The position numbers and the translations under genes were made by a program. This document shows, one piece after another, positions 27,962 to 37,033 of a DNA stretch of 64,000 nt. The notes under the pieces are model-generated. The model had not been told where the DNA came from. It searched no databases and was given only the letters and a program-made list of their open reading frames with translations. Source of the DNA: DATFRX01 sp035630615 (GTDB taxonomy: Bacteria > Actinomycetota > Actinomycetes > Propionibacteriales > Nocardioidaceae); NCBI GenBank assembly GCA_035630615.1, contig DASQKI010000075.1, positions 1 through 64,000 of the forward strand. The letters are read 5' to 3'. The first letter of the stretch is position 1. The number at the start of each line of letters is the position of its first letter.

Positions 27962-28933
27962 ATGGATCAGGCGATCCGCGCCGAAGGGCTGGTCAAGCAC
28001 TTCGGCGAGACAAGAGCACTCGACGGCATCGACCTCGAGGTGCACAGCGGTACCGTACTCGGCCTGCTCGGACCCAACGGTGCCGGCAAGACGACGGCCG
28101 TTCGGGTGTTGTCGACCCTGCTGCGGCCGGACGCGGGCCACGCCACGGTCGGCGGATACGACGTCGTCCGAGAGGCCCATCAGGTCCGCCAGCTGGTCGG
28201 TCTCACGGGGCAGTACGCCGCGGTCGACGAGATGCTGACTGGAGCCGAAAACCTGCTGCTGATCGGCCGCCTCCTCGGCATCCCGAAGGCCGAGGCGAAG
28301 GCCCGGGCGACCGAGCTGCTGGACGACTTCGGACTGGCAGACGCCGCACACCGGGCCACGAAGACCTACTCCGGCGGCATGCGCCGCCGCCTCGACCTGG
28401 CGGCGAGCATGGTCGGGCGCCCCCGGCTGCTCTACCTCGACGAGCCCACCACCGGTCTCGATCCCCGGGCCCGGATCCAGCTCTGGGCGCTGATCCGGAC
28501 CATGGTGGCGGGCGGCGTGACCGTCCTGCTCACGACGCAATACCTCGAGGAAGCCGACGAGCTGGCCGACGCCATCGCGGTCATCGACCACGGCAAGGTC
28601 ATCGCAACCGGCACCTCCGACGAGCTGAAGGCCAAGACCGGTTCGCAATGCCTCAACGTGCGGCCGTCGGAGCCGTCGGACCTGGCGACTGTCGTCACGG
28701 TTGTCGGTGAGCTGACCCACTCCACTCCCGACGTCGAGGGCGGGCTCGTCACGGCGCCGGTGATCGAGCCCGAGGTCCTCCCCGCCGTCGTCCGGCGGCT
28801 CGACGATCTCGGGATCGTGATCACCGAGCTGTCGCTGCGTAGCGCCAGCCTCAACGAGGTGTTCCTGTCCCTGACCGGCCATCCGGCCGAAGAGGCCGAC
28901 GACCAGGCTGAGACCGAGGAGGCCCTGGGATGA
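27962..28933 (+). CDS. ABC exporter ATPase, DrrA-like
   Basis: A 323-residue ATPase of the daunorubicin-resistance (DrrA) type. Walker A is GPNGAGKTT, the signature is YSGGMRRRLDLAASM, Walker B LLYLDEPTTGLD, and the switch region follows (LLTTQYLEEADELAD). A C-terminal extension of about 90 residues (NVRPSEPSDLATVV to LTGHPAEE) is the DrrA-specific domain. It powers export of a lipid or drug through the next gene's permease. Start ATG 27962 (MDQAIRAEGLVKHFG) is preceded by GGGAG; the frame is open to 27839. Its stop overlaps the permease start (ATGA). Confidence 0.9.
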   Translation: MDQAIRAEGLVKHFGETRALDGIDLEVHSGTVLGLLGPNGAGKTTAVRVLSTLLRPDAGHATVGGYDVVREAHQVRQLVGLTGQYAAVDEMLTGAENLLLIGRLLGIPKAEAKARATELLDDFGLADAAHRATKTYSGGMRRRLDLAASMVGRPRLLYLDEPTTGLDPRARIQLWALIRTMVAGGVTVLLTTQYLEEADELADAIAVIDHGKVIATGTSDELKAKTGSQCLNVRPSEPSDLATVVTVVGELTHSTPDVEGGLVTAPVIEPEVLPAVVRRLDDLGIVITELSLRSASLNEVFLSLTGHPAEEADDQAETEEALG

Positions 28934-29745
28934 GCGCCGCTCCGACGGTCGAGCCCATCCCGCGCGATTTGCCGTCTCGGGTCAGTCCGATCCAAGGCCT
29001 TCGCCAGTCGATGACGCTCGCGTGGCGAACCCTCGTCCAGATCCGGCACAACCCCTGGGAGCTCGGAGACTTCAGCTTCCAGCCGATCCTGTTCGTGCTG
29101 TTGTTCACCTACGTCTTCGGCGGCGCGATCGGAGGTTCGCCCGGCGACTACCTGACGCTGACGCTTCCGGGCCTGATCGTGATGAACATGTTCTTCGTCA
29201 CGATGTACGTCGGGATGGGCCTCAACACCGACCTCACCAAGGGTGTCTTCGACCGGCTGCGCTCACTGCCGATCGCCCGGTGGGCGCCGTTGGCCGGCCG
29301 GATCGCCGCCGACATGGTCAAACAGGCCTGGTCGTTCGCGCTGCTACTCGGCGTCGGCTACGTGCTCGGCTTCCGGGTAGAGACGTCGCTGCTCGGCCTT
29401 CTCGGCGCGTTCGTGCTGGTCCTGGTGTTCGCTCTCGCGTTCTCGTGGGTGTCGGTTCTGGTCGGCGTCTTGGCCAAGGATCCCGAGCACGTCCAGCTCT
29501 TCGGCTTCACCGCGCTGTTCCCGATCACGTTCGTGAGCAACGTGTTCGCCCCGTCGGACACCATGCCGGATTGGCTGCAGCCGATCGTCGAGAACAACCC
29601 GGTGAGTGTCCTCGCCGACGCCTGTCGCGGGCTCATGGTCACCGGTGCCGAGGCCGAACCGATCGTCACCTCACTGATCTGGGCGGCCGGCATCGCGGCG
29701 TTGTTCTCGGTGCTCTCGGTGCGGGCGTTGCGCCGCAAGGTCTGA
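28930..29745 (+). CDS. ABC-2 type exporter permease, DrrB-like
   Basis: A 271-residue ABC-2 permease with six helices. After the cytoplasmic lead MTLAWRTLVQIRHNPWELGD comes the elbow helix and PILFVLLFTYVFGGAIGG, the ABC-2 consensus G-G-A-I segment. KGVFDRLRSLPIARWAPLAGR is the coupling loop, and FISNVF-like TFVSNVFAPSDTMPDWLQP precedes the last helices. It pairs with the DrrA-like ATPase through a 4-nt overlap. Such exporters give resistance to hydrophobic drugs or move lipids; there is no biosynthetic gene nearby to choose between them. Confidence 0.9.
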   Translation: MSAAPTVEPIPRDLPSRVSPIQGLRQSMTLAWRTLVQIRHNPWELGDFSFQPILFVLLFTYVFGGAIGGSPGDYLTLTLPGLIVMNMFFVTMYVGMGLNTDLTKGVFDRLRSLPIARWAPLAGRIAADMVKQAWSFALLLGVGYVLGFRVETSLLGLLGAFVLVLVFALAFSWVSVLVGVLAKDPEHVQLFGFTALFPITFVSNVFAPSDTMPDWLQPIVENNPVSVLADACRGLMVTGAEAEPIVTSLIWAAGIAALFSVLSVRALRRKV

Positions 29746-29794
29746 CCGCGTCCTGAGGGGCTCGCCGGATGGCTATCCGTCCGGCGGGCTCGTC

Positions 29795-29835
29795 GCGTCA
29801 AGATCGCGTCAAGACCCGTCAACGCGGCGTCAAGA
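29795..29835 (+). promoter_or_regulatory. Phased CGTCAA direct repeats, probable KdpE site
   Basis: CGTCAA occurs at 29796, 29807, 29817 and 29828, i.e. every 10-11 bp on one face of the helix. Three copies share the longer form GCGTCAAGA and one reads CCGTCAACG. OmpR/PhoB-type regulators bind such 11-bp direct repeats, and KdpE, encoded 7 kb downstream in the same operon, belongs to that family. The array ends 38 bp before the first ORF of the kdp operon. Confidence 0.6.
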
Positions 29836-29873
29836 CCGGGTGCCGATGGTCGGCCACGTCCTTGACTGGTGGC

Positions 29874-30029
29874 ATGACCGATCTCCTTTTCGTCGCCCTG
29901 ACGGTGGCGTTCTTCGGGCTGTGCGTCGGCTATGTCCGGGCCTGCGATCGCATCGTCGCGAGCGGGCCGGAGCCTGCCGACGAGCTCGACAGTGAGGCGG
30001 GCCAGGAGCCGGCGGTGAGCCAGCGATGA
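29874..30029 (+). CDS. Small single-helix membrane protein heading the kdp operon
   Basis: A 51-residue protein: MTDLLFVALTVAFFGLCVGYVRACDR forms one membrane helix with a positive end, followed by an acidic soluble tail (PADELDSEAGQEPAVSQR). Its TGA overlaps the kdpF ATG (ATGA at 30026), so it is translationally coupled to the pump. I recognise no named family, though comparable short ORFs precede kdpF in other actinobacteria. A role as an extra small subunit or regulator of KdpFABC is an inference from position. Coding bias is consistent with its neighbours. Confidence 0.6.
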   Translation: MTDLLFVALTVAFFGLCVGYVRACDRIVASGPEPADELDSEAGQEPAVSQR

Positions 30030-30115
30030 GCGCCGACAACGTCGTCGGGCTCGTCGTCGTGGCCCTCCTCACCGGCTACCTGGTGTGTGCCCTGATCTTT
30101 CCGGAGCGGTTCTAG
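30026..30115 (+). CDS. kdpF: Potassium-transporting ATPase subunit KdpF
   Basis: A 29-residue peptide (MSADNVVGLVVVALLTGYLV, then CALIFPERF) that matches KdpF: one membrane helix ending in the conserved A-L-x-x-P-E-R/K-F. KdpF stabilises the KdpFABC complex in the membrane. ATG 30026 overlaps the preceding stop, and its TAG (30113-30115) abuts the kdpA ATG at 30116. Too short for most gene finders. Confidence 0.9.
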   Translation: MSADNVVGLVVVALLTGYLVCALIFPERF

Positions 30116-31828
30116 ATGACGGGCGCAGCTTGGGCGCAGTTCGCGGCGCTGATCGTCGTCCTGCTCGTCACCGCGCCGGCCCTGGGCTGGTACATGGCCC
30201 GGGTCTACGGCGACGAGCGCAAGGCCCCGGGCGATCGGGTGTTCCTCCCGATGGAGCGCGGGATCTACCGGATCTGCCGTGTCGACCCCGACAAGGAGCA
30301 GAACTGGAAGGTCTACGCCTACTCCGTTCTCGCCTTCAGCCTGATCTCGTTTCTGTTCCTGTACGCCCTGATGCGGTGGCAGGCCGGATTGCCTCTGAAC
30401 CCCAACGATCTGCCCGGCGTCGTACCGCACCTGTCGTTCAACACGGCTGTCAGCTTCATGACCAACACCAACTGGCAGTCATACGGCGGCGAGGTCACGA
30501 TGAGCCATCCGACTCAGATGGTCGGCTTGACCGTGCAAAACTTCGTCTCGGCCGCTGCCGGGATGGCCGTCATGGCAGCGCTGATTCGGGGCCTGGCACG
30601 ACGCCGGGCCGGCACACTCGGCAACTTCTGGGTCGACCTGACCCGGTCGATCGTACGGATCCTGATCCCGCTGGCCTTCCTCGTCGCCATCGTGTTGGTG
30701 AGCCAGGGCGTGATCCAGAATTTCAGCGGCAACAGCACCGTGACGACGGTCGAGGGTGCGAGCCAGGTCATTCCCGGCGGCCCGGCCGCAAGTCAGGTCT
30801 CGATCAAACAGCTCGGAACCAACGGCGGCGGCTTCTTCAACACCAACTCGGCCCACCCGTTCGAAAACTCCACGCCGTTCAACAACATCCTCGAGATCTG
30901 GGCGATCGCCATCATCCCGTTCGCGCTGGCGTTCACCTTCGGCTCCCTGGTGCGCGACAAGCGGCAGGGACGCGCCGTCTTCGCGATCATGCTGATCATC
31001 TGGGCCGGCATGTCGCTGCTCGCGATGGGCTTGGAGGCCCACGGCAACTCCGACCTCAACGCGCTGGGCGTCGACCAGAGCACCGGCTCCGACCAACCCG
31101 GTGGAAACATGGAAGGCAAGGAGCTGCGCTTCGGCCCAGAAGCCTCGGGGCTGTGGGCCGCGACGACGACCGGCACGTCCAACGGCTCGGTCAACTCGAT
31201 GCACGACAGCTACACGCCGCTCGGCGGTGGGGTGCCGATGCTGCACATGATGCTCGGCGAGGTCAGCCCGGGCGGTGTCGGCGTCGGGCTCAACGGCCTG
31301 CTGATCATGGCGATCCTGTCGGTGTTCATCGCGGGACTCATGATCGGTCGAACGCCTGAGTACCTGGGCAAGAAGATCGAGTCCTCGGAGATGAAGCTCG
31401 TCGTGCTCTATCTCCTTGCGATGCCCGTGACGGTGCTGGCCTTCGCCGGGGCGTCGGTCCTGATGGACTCAGCGGTCGCGTCGCAGGCTAATCCGGGGGC
31501 TCACGGGTTGTCGGAGATCCTCTACGCCTATACGTCGGCGTCGAACAACAACGGGTCGGCGTTCGGCGGACTGACCGCAGCGACGAACTGGTACGACACG
31601 ACGCTGGGCATCGCGATGCTGATCGGTCGCTTCTTCCTGATCATCCCGGTCCTCGCGATCGCCGGCTCGATGGCCCGCAAGCAGCCGGTCCCGGCGTCGT
31701 CGGCGACCTTCCCGACTCACACGCCGCTGTTCGTCGGCCTGGTGATCGGCGTCGTCGTCATCGTCTCGGGCCTGACCTTCTTTCCCGCGCTCTCGCTCGG
31801 CCCAATCGTCGAGCAGCTGTCCCTGTAG
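30116..31828 (+). CDS. kdpA: Potassium-transporting ATPase subunit KdpA
   Basis: The 570-residue channel-like subunit that binds and conducts K+ in the Kdp pump. Selectivity-filter regions of its four M1-P-M2 repeats are visible: NTAVSFMTNTNWQSYGGE, GTNGGGFFNTNSAHPFENST, MLGEVSPGGVGVGLNG and ASNNNGSAFGGL. About ten membrane helices are present. All length and motif criteria for a working KdpA are met. It lies directly after kdpF and 12 nt before kdpB. Confidence 0.97.
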   Translation: MTGAAWAQFAALIVVLLVTAPALGWYMARVYGDERKAPGDRVFLPMERGIYRICRVDPDKEQNWKVYAYSVLAFSLISFLFLYALMRWQAGLPLNPNDLPGVVPHLSFNTAVSFMTNTNWQSYGGEVTMSHPTQMVGLTVQNFVSAAAGMAVMAALIRGLARRRAGTLGNFWVDLTRSIVRILIPLAFLVAIVLVSQGVIQNFSGNSTVTTVEGASQVIPGGPAASQVSIKQLGTNGGGFFNTNSAHPFENSTPFNNILEIWAIAIIPFALAFTFGSLVRDKRQGRAVFAIMLIIWAGMSLLAMGLEAHGNSDLNALGVDQSTGSDQPGGNMEGKELRFGPEASGLWAATTTGTSNGSVNSMHDSYTPLGGGVPMLHMMLGEVSPGGVGVGLNGLLIMAILSVFIAGLMIGRTPEYLGKKIESSEMKLVVLYLLAMPVTVLAFAGASVLMDSAVASQANPGAHGLSEILYAYTSASNNNGSAFGGLTAATNWYDTTLGIAMLIGRFFLIIPVLAIAGSMARKQPVPASSATFPTHTPLFVGLVIGVVVIVSGLTFFPALSLGPIVEQLSL

Positions 31829-31840
31829 GAGTCCACTCAG

Positions 31841-33940
31841 ATGTCCACCGTCAAGACTCGTCCGGTCGGCAGCAGTGCACGTGACCGGCATCCGCTCCCG
31901 ACCCGATCGCTGTTCGACCCGTCCATCGTCCGGCGCGCGCTCGGTGACAGCGTCCGCAAGCTGGATCCGCGGGTTCAGGCACGCAACCCGGTGATGTTCG
32001 TGGTCCTGATCGGCAGCGTGGTGACGACAGTCCTGTTCGTCCGCGACCTGTCCGGGGCAGCGAGGCAGGAAGACGTCTTTAACGGTCTGGTATCGGTCGT
32101 CCTCTGGTTCACGGTGCTGTTCGCGAACTTCGCCGAGGCGATGGCCGAGGGTCGCGGCAAGGCCCAGGCCGACGCCCTGCGGAAGACCCGGACCGAGACG
32201 ATGGCGCGCCGGCGCCGTGAGGACGGCTCGATCGAAGACGTGCCCGCGACCCAGCTCCGCGTCGGTGACGAATGTGTCGTGACCGCCGGCGAGCTCATCC
32301 CCAGTGACGGTGACGTCGTCGAAGGGATCGCCAGCGTCGACGAGTCGGCGATCACCGGCGAGTCGGCACCGGTGATCCGCGAGTCGGGCGGCGACCGCTC
32401 GGCCGTGACGGGCGGCACCCGTGTGCTCTCGGACGAGATCGTCGTGCGGATCACGGCCCGGCCGGGCGACACGTTTCTCGACCGGATGATCGCGCTCGTC
32501 GAGGGCGCCGAGCGACAGAAGACACCCAACGAGATCGCCCTCAACATCCTGCTGGCCGGCCTGACGATCATCTTCCTGCTCGCGGTCGCCACCCTGCAGC
32601 CGTTCGCGATCTACTCCGGAGCCGAGCAGGACATCGTCGTCCTCGTCGCCCTTCTGGTCTGCCTGATCCCGACCACGATCGGAGCTCTGCTGTCGGCGAT
32701 CGGCATCGCGGGTATGGACCGGATGGTGCAGCGCAACGTCCTGGCGATGTCCGGCCGGGCCGTCGAGGCCGCCGGCGACGTCGACACCCTGCTGCTCGAC
32801 AAGACCGGCACGATCACGCTCGGCAACCGGCAGGCCGCCGCCTTCCTCACGGCGCCGGGCGTCCTCGACTACGACCTGGCCACCGCGGCGTACCGCTCGA
32901 GCCTCGCCGACGAGACGCCCGAGGGCCGGTCGATCGTCACGTACGCCGAGAAGCAGTACGGCTTGACTGGGGATGGCCGATCCGTTGGCACGCTGGTGGC
33001 GTTCAGCGCCCAGACCCGGATGAGTGGCGTCGACCGAGACGGTGTCTCCATCCGCAAGGGTGCCACCGATGCCGTGCGGCGCTGGGTCGAGGACGGCGCC
33101 GGCACCGTCCCGGAAGCCGTCGAGACGATCGCCCACGGCATCTCGGTCGGTGGTGGCACTCCCCTCGCGGTCGCCGAGCGCGACGAGCACTCGGGCGCCG
33201 CCAGGGTGCTCGGGGTCATCCACCTCAAGGACGTCGTCAAGGAGGGCATGCGAGAACGGTTCGGGCAACTCCGGGCGATGGGTATCCGCACCGTGATGAT
33301 CACCGGCGACAACCCGCTCACGGCCAAGGCGATAGCCGACGAGGCGGGCGTCGACGACTACCTCGCCGAGGCCACGCCCGAGAACAAGCTGGAGCTCATC
33401 AAGCGCGAGCAGACCGGCGGTGCCATGATCGCGATGACCGGCGACGGCACCAACGACGCGCCGGCGCTCGCCAAGGCCGATGTCGGCGTCGCCATGAACA
33501 CCGGCACCCAGGCCGCCAAAGAGGCCGGCAACATGGTCGACCTCGACTCCGATCCGACCAAGCTCATCGAGGTCGTCGAGATCGGCAAGCAGCTGCTGAT
33601 CACGAGGGGCTCGCTGACCACGTTCTCGATCGCCAATGACGTCGCGAAGTACTTCGCGATCATCCCGGCGATGTTCTCCGGCGTCCTTCCGGTGCTCGAC
33701 AAGATCAACGTGATGAGTCTCGACACGCCACGCTCGGCGATCCTGTCCGCGGTCATCTTCAACGCGCTGGTCATCGTGGCGCTGATCCCGCTGGCGCTGC
33801 GCGGTGTCCGGTTCCGCGCCGAGAGCCCCGAGGTCATGCTCCGCCGCAACCTGCTGATCTACGGGCTCGGCGGCATCGTCATTCCGTTCGTCGGCATCAA
33901 ACTCGTAGACCTCGTCATCGTCGCGTTAGGAGTCTCGTGA
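31841..33940 (+). CDS. kdpB: Potassium-transporting P-type ATPase subunit KdpB
   Basis: A 699-residue P-type ATPase that drives K+ uptake. The phosphorylated residue is Asp320 in DKTGTITLGN; the actuator domain has ITGESAPV (TGES), the nucleotide domain KGATDAVRRW, and the hinge TGDGTNDAPALAKADVGVAM. Membrane helices flank these domains in the usual order. No key residue is missing. It ends in a 4-nt overlap with kdpC. Confidence 0.97.
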   Translation: MSTVKTRPVGSSARDRHPLPTRSLFDPSIVRRALGDSVRKLDPRVQARNPVMFVVLIGSVVTTVLFVRDLSGAARQEDVFNGLVSVVLWFTVLFANFAEAMAEGRGKAQADALRKTRTETMARRRREDGSIEDVPATQLRVGDECVVTAGELIPSDGDVVEGIASVDESAITGESAPVIRESGGDRSAVTGGTRVLSDEIVVRITARPGDTFLDRMIALVEGAERQKTPNEIALNILLAGLTIIFLLAVATLQPFAIYSGAEQDIVVLVALLVCLIPTTIGALLSAIGIAGMDRMVQRNVLAMSGRAVEAAGDVDTLLLDKTGTITLGNRQAAAFLTAPGVLDYDLATAAYRSSLADETPEGRSIVTYAEKQYGLTGDGRSVGTLVAFSAQTRMSGVDRDGVSIRKGATDAVRRWVEDGAGTVPEAVETIAHGISVGGGTPLAVAERDEHSGAARVLGVIHLKDVVKEGMRERFGQLRAMGIRTVMITGDNPLTAKAIADEAGVDDYLAEATPENKLELIKREQTGGAMIAMTGDGTNDAPALAKADVGVAMNTGTQAAKEAGNMVDLDSDPTKLIEVVEIGKQLLITRGSLTTFSIANDVAKYFAIIPAMFSGVLPVLDKINVMSLDTPRSAILSAVIFNALVIVALIPLALRGVRFRAESPEVMLRRNLLIYGLGGIVIPFVGIKLVDLVIVALGVS

Positions 33941-34506
33941 TGCGTCGCCAACTCCAGGCCGCCGTGGGCATGCTGCTGCTGTTCACCGTGATCACCGGGA
34001 TCGTGTACCCGCTCGCGGTCACCGGTGTCGCGCAGACCCTGTTCTCCGACCAGGCCAACGGCTCGCTGGTCGAGCACGACGGACGGGTGGTCGGCTCCGA
34101 GCTCATCGGACAGCCGTTCACCACGCCGGAGTACTTCCATCCCCGTCCGTCGGCGGTCAAGTACGACGGGACACTGAGCTCGGGCAGCAACCTCGGTCCG
34201 ACGAACCCTGCCTTGCTGAAGTCCGTCGAGCGGCGCGCGGAGGCGTACCGCAACGAGAACGGGCTCGCACCGGACGCGGAGGTCCCTGTCGACGCCGTGA
34301 CCGCATCCGGGTCGGGCCTGGATCCCGACATCTCGGTCGCCAACGCTCGACTGCAAGCACCTCGCGTGGCGGAGGTCCGTGGCATGCCGACCTCCGAGGT
34401 TCTCGACCTCGTCGGCGACCACACCGCCGACCGGACACTCGGATTCCTCGGCGAGCCGCGAGTCAACGTACTCGAACTCAACCTCGCACTCGACGCGCGA
34501 CAATGA
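33937..34506 (+). CDS. kdpC: Potassium-transporting ATPase subunit KdpC
   Basis: A 189-residue subunit with one N-terminal helix (AVGMLLLFTVITGIVYPLAV) and a periplasm-facing domain. Family motifs are GSELIGQPFTTPEYFHPRPS, DAVTASGSGLDPDIS and NVLELNLAL at the end. KdpC assists nucleotide affinity and K+ loading in the complex. Start may be GTG 33937, overlapping the kdpB stop, or ATG 33940 one codon later. The kdpD start follows 4 nt after the stop. Confidence 0.96.
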   Translation: MMRRQLQAAVGMLLLFTVITGIVYPLAVTGVAQTLFSDQANGSLVEHDGRVVGSELIGQPFTTPEYFHPRPSAVKYDGTLSSGSNLGPTNPALLKSVERRAEAYRNENGLAPDAEVPVDAVTASGSGLDPDISVANARLQAPRVAEVRGMPTSEVLDLVGDHTADRTLGFLGEPRVNVLELNLALDARQ

Positions 34507-34510
34507 CGGT

Positions 34511-37033
34511 ATGAAACGGGGCCACCTGCGCATCTACCTCGGTGCCGCGCCCGGCGTCGGCAAGACCTTCGCGATGCTCTGCGAGGGCCGCCGGGCGAAG
34601 GAACGTGGTCGCGACGTCGTCGTCGGCTTCGTGGAGGTCCATGGCCGCGAGCACACCGCCGAGCAGATCGGCGACCTCGAGGTCATCTCGCGCAAGACGA
34701 TGACCTACCGGGGCTCGACCTTCGACGAGTTCGACGTCGACGCCGCGCTGGCGCGCCGCCCGATGCGGGTGCTAGTGGACGAGCTGGCCCACACCAACGT
34801 GCCGGGGAGCCGCAACGCGAAGCGCTGGCAGGACATCGACCAACTCCTCGACGCGGGGATCGACGTCATCTCGACGCTCAACATCCAGCATCTCGAGTCG
34901 CTCAACGACGCCGTCGAGTCGATCACGGGGGTGAAGCAGCGCGAGACGGTTCCCGACGAGGTCGTGCGCCGGGCCGACCAGATCGAGCTGGTCGACATCA
35001 CGCCGGAGGCGCTGCGCAGACGGATGGCCCACGGCAATGTCTACCCGTCGGAGAAGGTCGACGCCGCCCTCAGTCGCTACTTCCGGATCGGCAATCTCTC
35101 GGCCCTTCGCGAGCTGGCGCTGCTGTGGCTCGCCGACCGGGTCGACGAAGGCCTCGAGAGATACCGGAGTGCCGAAGGGATCGCAGCGACCTGGCCGGCT
35201 CGCGAGCGGGTCGTCGTCGCCGTCACCGGCGGCCCGGAGAGCGAGGTTCTGTTGCGCCGGGCCGCTCGGATCGCCTCCCGCGGCGCCGGCGGCGAGTTGC
35301 TCGCCGTCTACGTCTCGCGCAGCGACGGTCTGGTCGCGGCCAAGCCGGATCAGTTGGCCCGGCAGCGCGCCCTCACCGAGGAGCTCGGCGGCACCCACCA
35401 CACCGTCATCGCCGATGATGCCCCAGAGGCTGTGCTCGAGTTCGCCCGTGGCGTCAACGCGGCGCAGATCGTCGTCGGCGTGAGTCGCCGGAGGCGCTGG
35501 AAGGCCATGCTCGCAGTCGGGGTCAGCGAGCGGATCGTCGCCGGGTCCGGGGACATCGACGTCCATCTCGTCACCCATGAGTACGCCGGCCGTGGTGGAT
35601 TCGCCCCGTCCCGTGGCCCGGCACTCGGGCATCGGCGGCGGATCATCGGCTGGCTCCTAGCGGTGGCCGGCTCGATCCTGTTCGCGGGGGTCCTCGACGG
35701 CACACGCGACCTGCACGACCTGACCGTCGAGGCGATGCTCTTCCTGACGCTGACCGTGGCGTGCGCCTTGGTCGGCGGCTGGTGGCCGGCGGTCGCGGCG
35801 GCGGTGCTGGACGCCCTGTTGCTCAATTTCCTCTTCATCGACCCGATCCACACCCTGAGCATCGCCGACCCGGTGGCCGTGTTGTCACTTGTCCTCTTCC
35901 TGGTCGTGGCCGTCGCCGTTGCCTCGGTCGTCGACCTCGCCGAGCGACGACGGTTGCACGCCAACCGGGCGCAGATCGAGGCCGACACTTTGACTCTGCT
36001 CAACCACGCCCTGCTGCGCACCGACCACGGCATCGTCGCGCTGCTCGAGCTGCTCCGCGAGACCTTCGGCGCGACCTCGGTCGCCCTGCTGCGCCGCATC
36101 GAGGGCAGCTTCATGTGGGCCACGGTGTCGGCGGTCGGCGCCAATCCGGCCACCGACCCTGACCAAGCCGACGCCGAGGCCGAGGTGTCCGGCCCGTCGA
36201 CGGTCGTCGCCCTCCGCGGGCGGTTGCTGGCGGCGCACGAGCATCGCGTCCTGTCGGCGTTCGCGACCCACCTCGCCATCGTGCTGGAGCGACAGAACCT
36301 CGCCCGGCAGGCCGCCAACGCCCGACAGCTGGAGGAGGGCAACCGGATCCGGACCTCGTTGCTCGCGGCGGTGTCCCACGACCTGCGTACTCCACTGGCC
36401 GGCATCAAGGCCGCCATCTCCAGCCTGCGATCCGACGACATGGACTGGACGCCAGAAGACGAACGAGACCTGTTGGCCGCCGTCGAGGAGTCGGCCGACC
36501 GCCTCGACGCCATCGTGGCCAACCTGCTCGATCTCAGCCGCCTGCAGACCGGAGCCGTCTCCCCCACCACCCGCGACGTCGGCCTCGACGACGTCGTCGC
36601 CCAATGCATCCGGACGGTCTCCGACCCGATGCGCGTCGATCTGGACTTCGCGCCGGACCTGCCCGACGTTCGGGTCGACCCCGGGCTGCTCGACCGGGTC
36701 GTGGCCAACCTCGTCGACAACGCTCTCCATCACACGCCACCGGCGAGCCAGGTCCGGGTGGCCGGCAGCAGCGTCGGCGACCGGGTCCAGCTCCGCGTCG
36801 TCGATCGCGGGTCCGGCGTGCCCGATGGCGACAAGGAGCGGATGTTCGAGCCGTTCCAGCGTCTCGGTGACGCTCCCGATGGTGACGGCGTCGGCCTCGG
36901 CCTCGCGGTGGCGAAGGGTCTCACCGAGGCGATGGGAGGATCGCTGGTCGCCGAGGACACGCCCGGCGGCGGCCTGACCATGATCGTGGACCTCCAGGCG
37001 GCGCCGGCCTACCGGATCGAGCCGGCCCGATGA
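34511..37033 (+). CDS. kdpD: Potassium sensor histidine kinase KdpD
   Basis: An 840-residue sensor kinase. Residues 1-210 are the KdpD N-terminal domain with Walker A GAAPGVGKT (11-19); a USP-like domain follows (VVVAVTGGPESEVLLRRAAR); four helices lie around residues 375-480 (DUF4118); a GAF-like linker precedes the kinase core with phospho-acceptor His623 in SHDLRTPLAG and the ATP-binding boxes DNALHHTPP and GDGVGLGLAVAKGL. It senses low K+ or ionic strength and phosphorylates KdpE. In other bacteria the USP domain binds c-di-AMP. The stop overlaps kdpE (ATGA). Confidence 0.96.
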   Translation: MKRGHLRIYLGAAPGVGKTFAMLCEGRRAKERGRDVVVGFVEVHGREHTAEQIGDLEVISRKTMTYRGSTFDEFDVDAALARRPMRVLVDELAHTNVPGSRNAKRWQDIDQLLDAGIDVISTLNIQHLESLNDAVESITGVKQRETVPDEVVRRADQIELVDITPEALRRRMAHGNVYPSEKVDAALSRYFRIGNLSALRELALLWLADRVDEGLERYRSAEGIAATWPARERVVVAVTGGPESEVLLRRAARIASRGAGGELLAVYVSRSDGLVAAKPDQLARQRALTEELGGTHHTVIADDAPEAVLEFARGVNAAQIVVGVSRRRRWKAMLAVGVSERIVAGSGDIDVHLVTHEYAGRGGFAPSRGPALGHRRRIIGWLLAVAGSILFAGVLDGTRDLHDLTVEAMLFLTLTVACALVGGWWPAVAAAVLDALLLNFLFIDPIHTLSIADPVAVLSLVLFLVVAVAVASVVDLAERRRLHANRAQIEADTLTLLNHALLRTDHGIVALLELLRETFGATSVALLRRIEGSFMWATVSAVGANPATDPDQADAEAEVSGPSTVVALRGRLLAAHEHRVLSAFATHLAIVLERQNLARQAANARQLEEGNRIRTSLLAAVSHDLRTPLAGIKAAISSLRSDDMDWTPEDERDLLAAVEESADRLDAIVANLLDLSRLQTGAVSPTTRDVGLDDVVAQCIRTVSDPMRVDLDFAPDLPDVRVDPGLLDRVVANLVDNALHHTPPASQVRVAGSSVGDRVQLRVVDRGSGVPDGDKERMFEPFQRLGDAPDGDGVGLGLAVAKGLTEAMGGSLVAEDTPGGGLTMIVDLQAAPAYRIEPAR

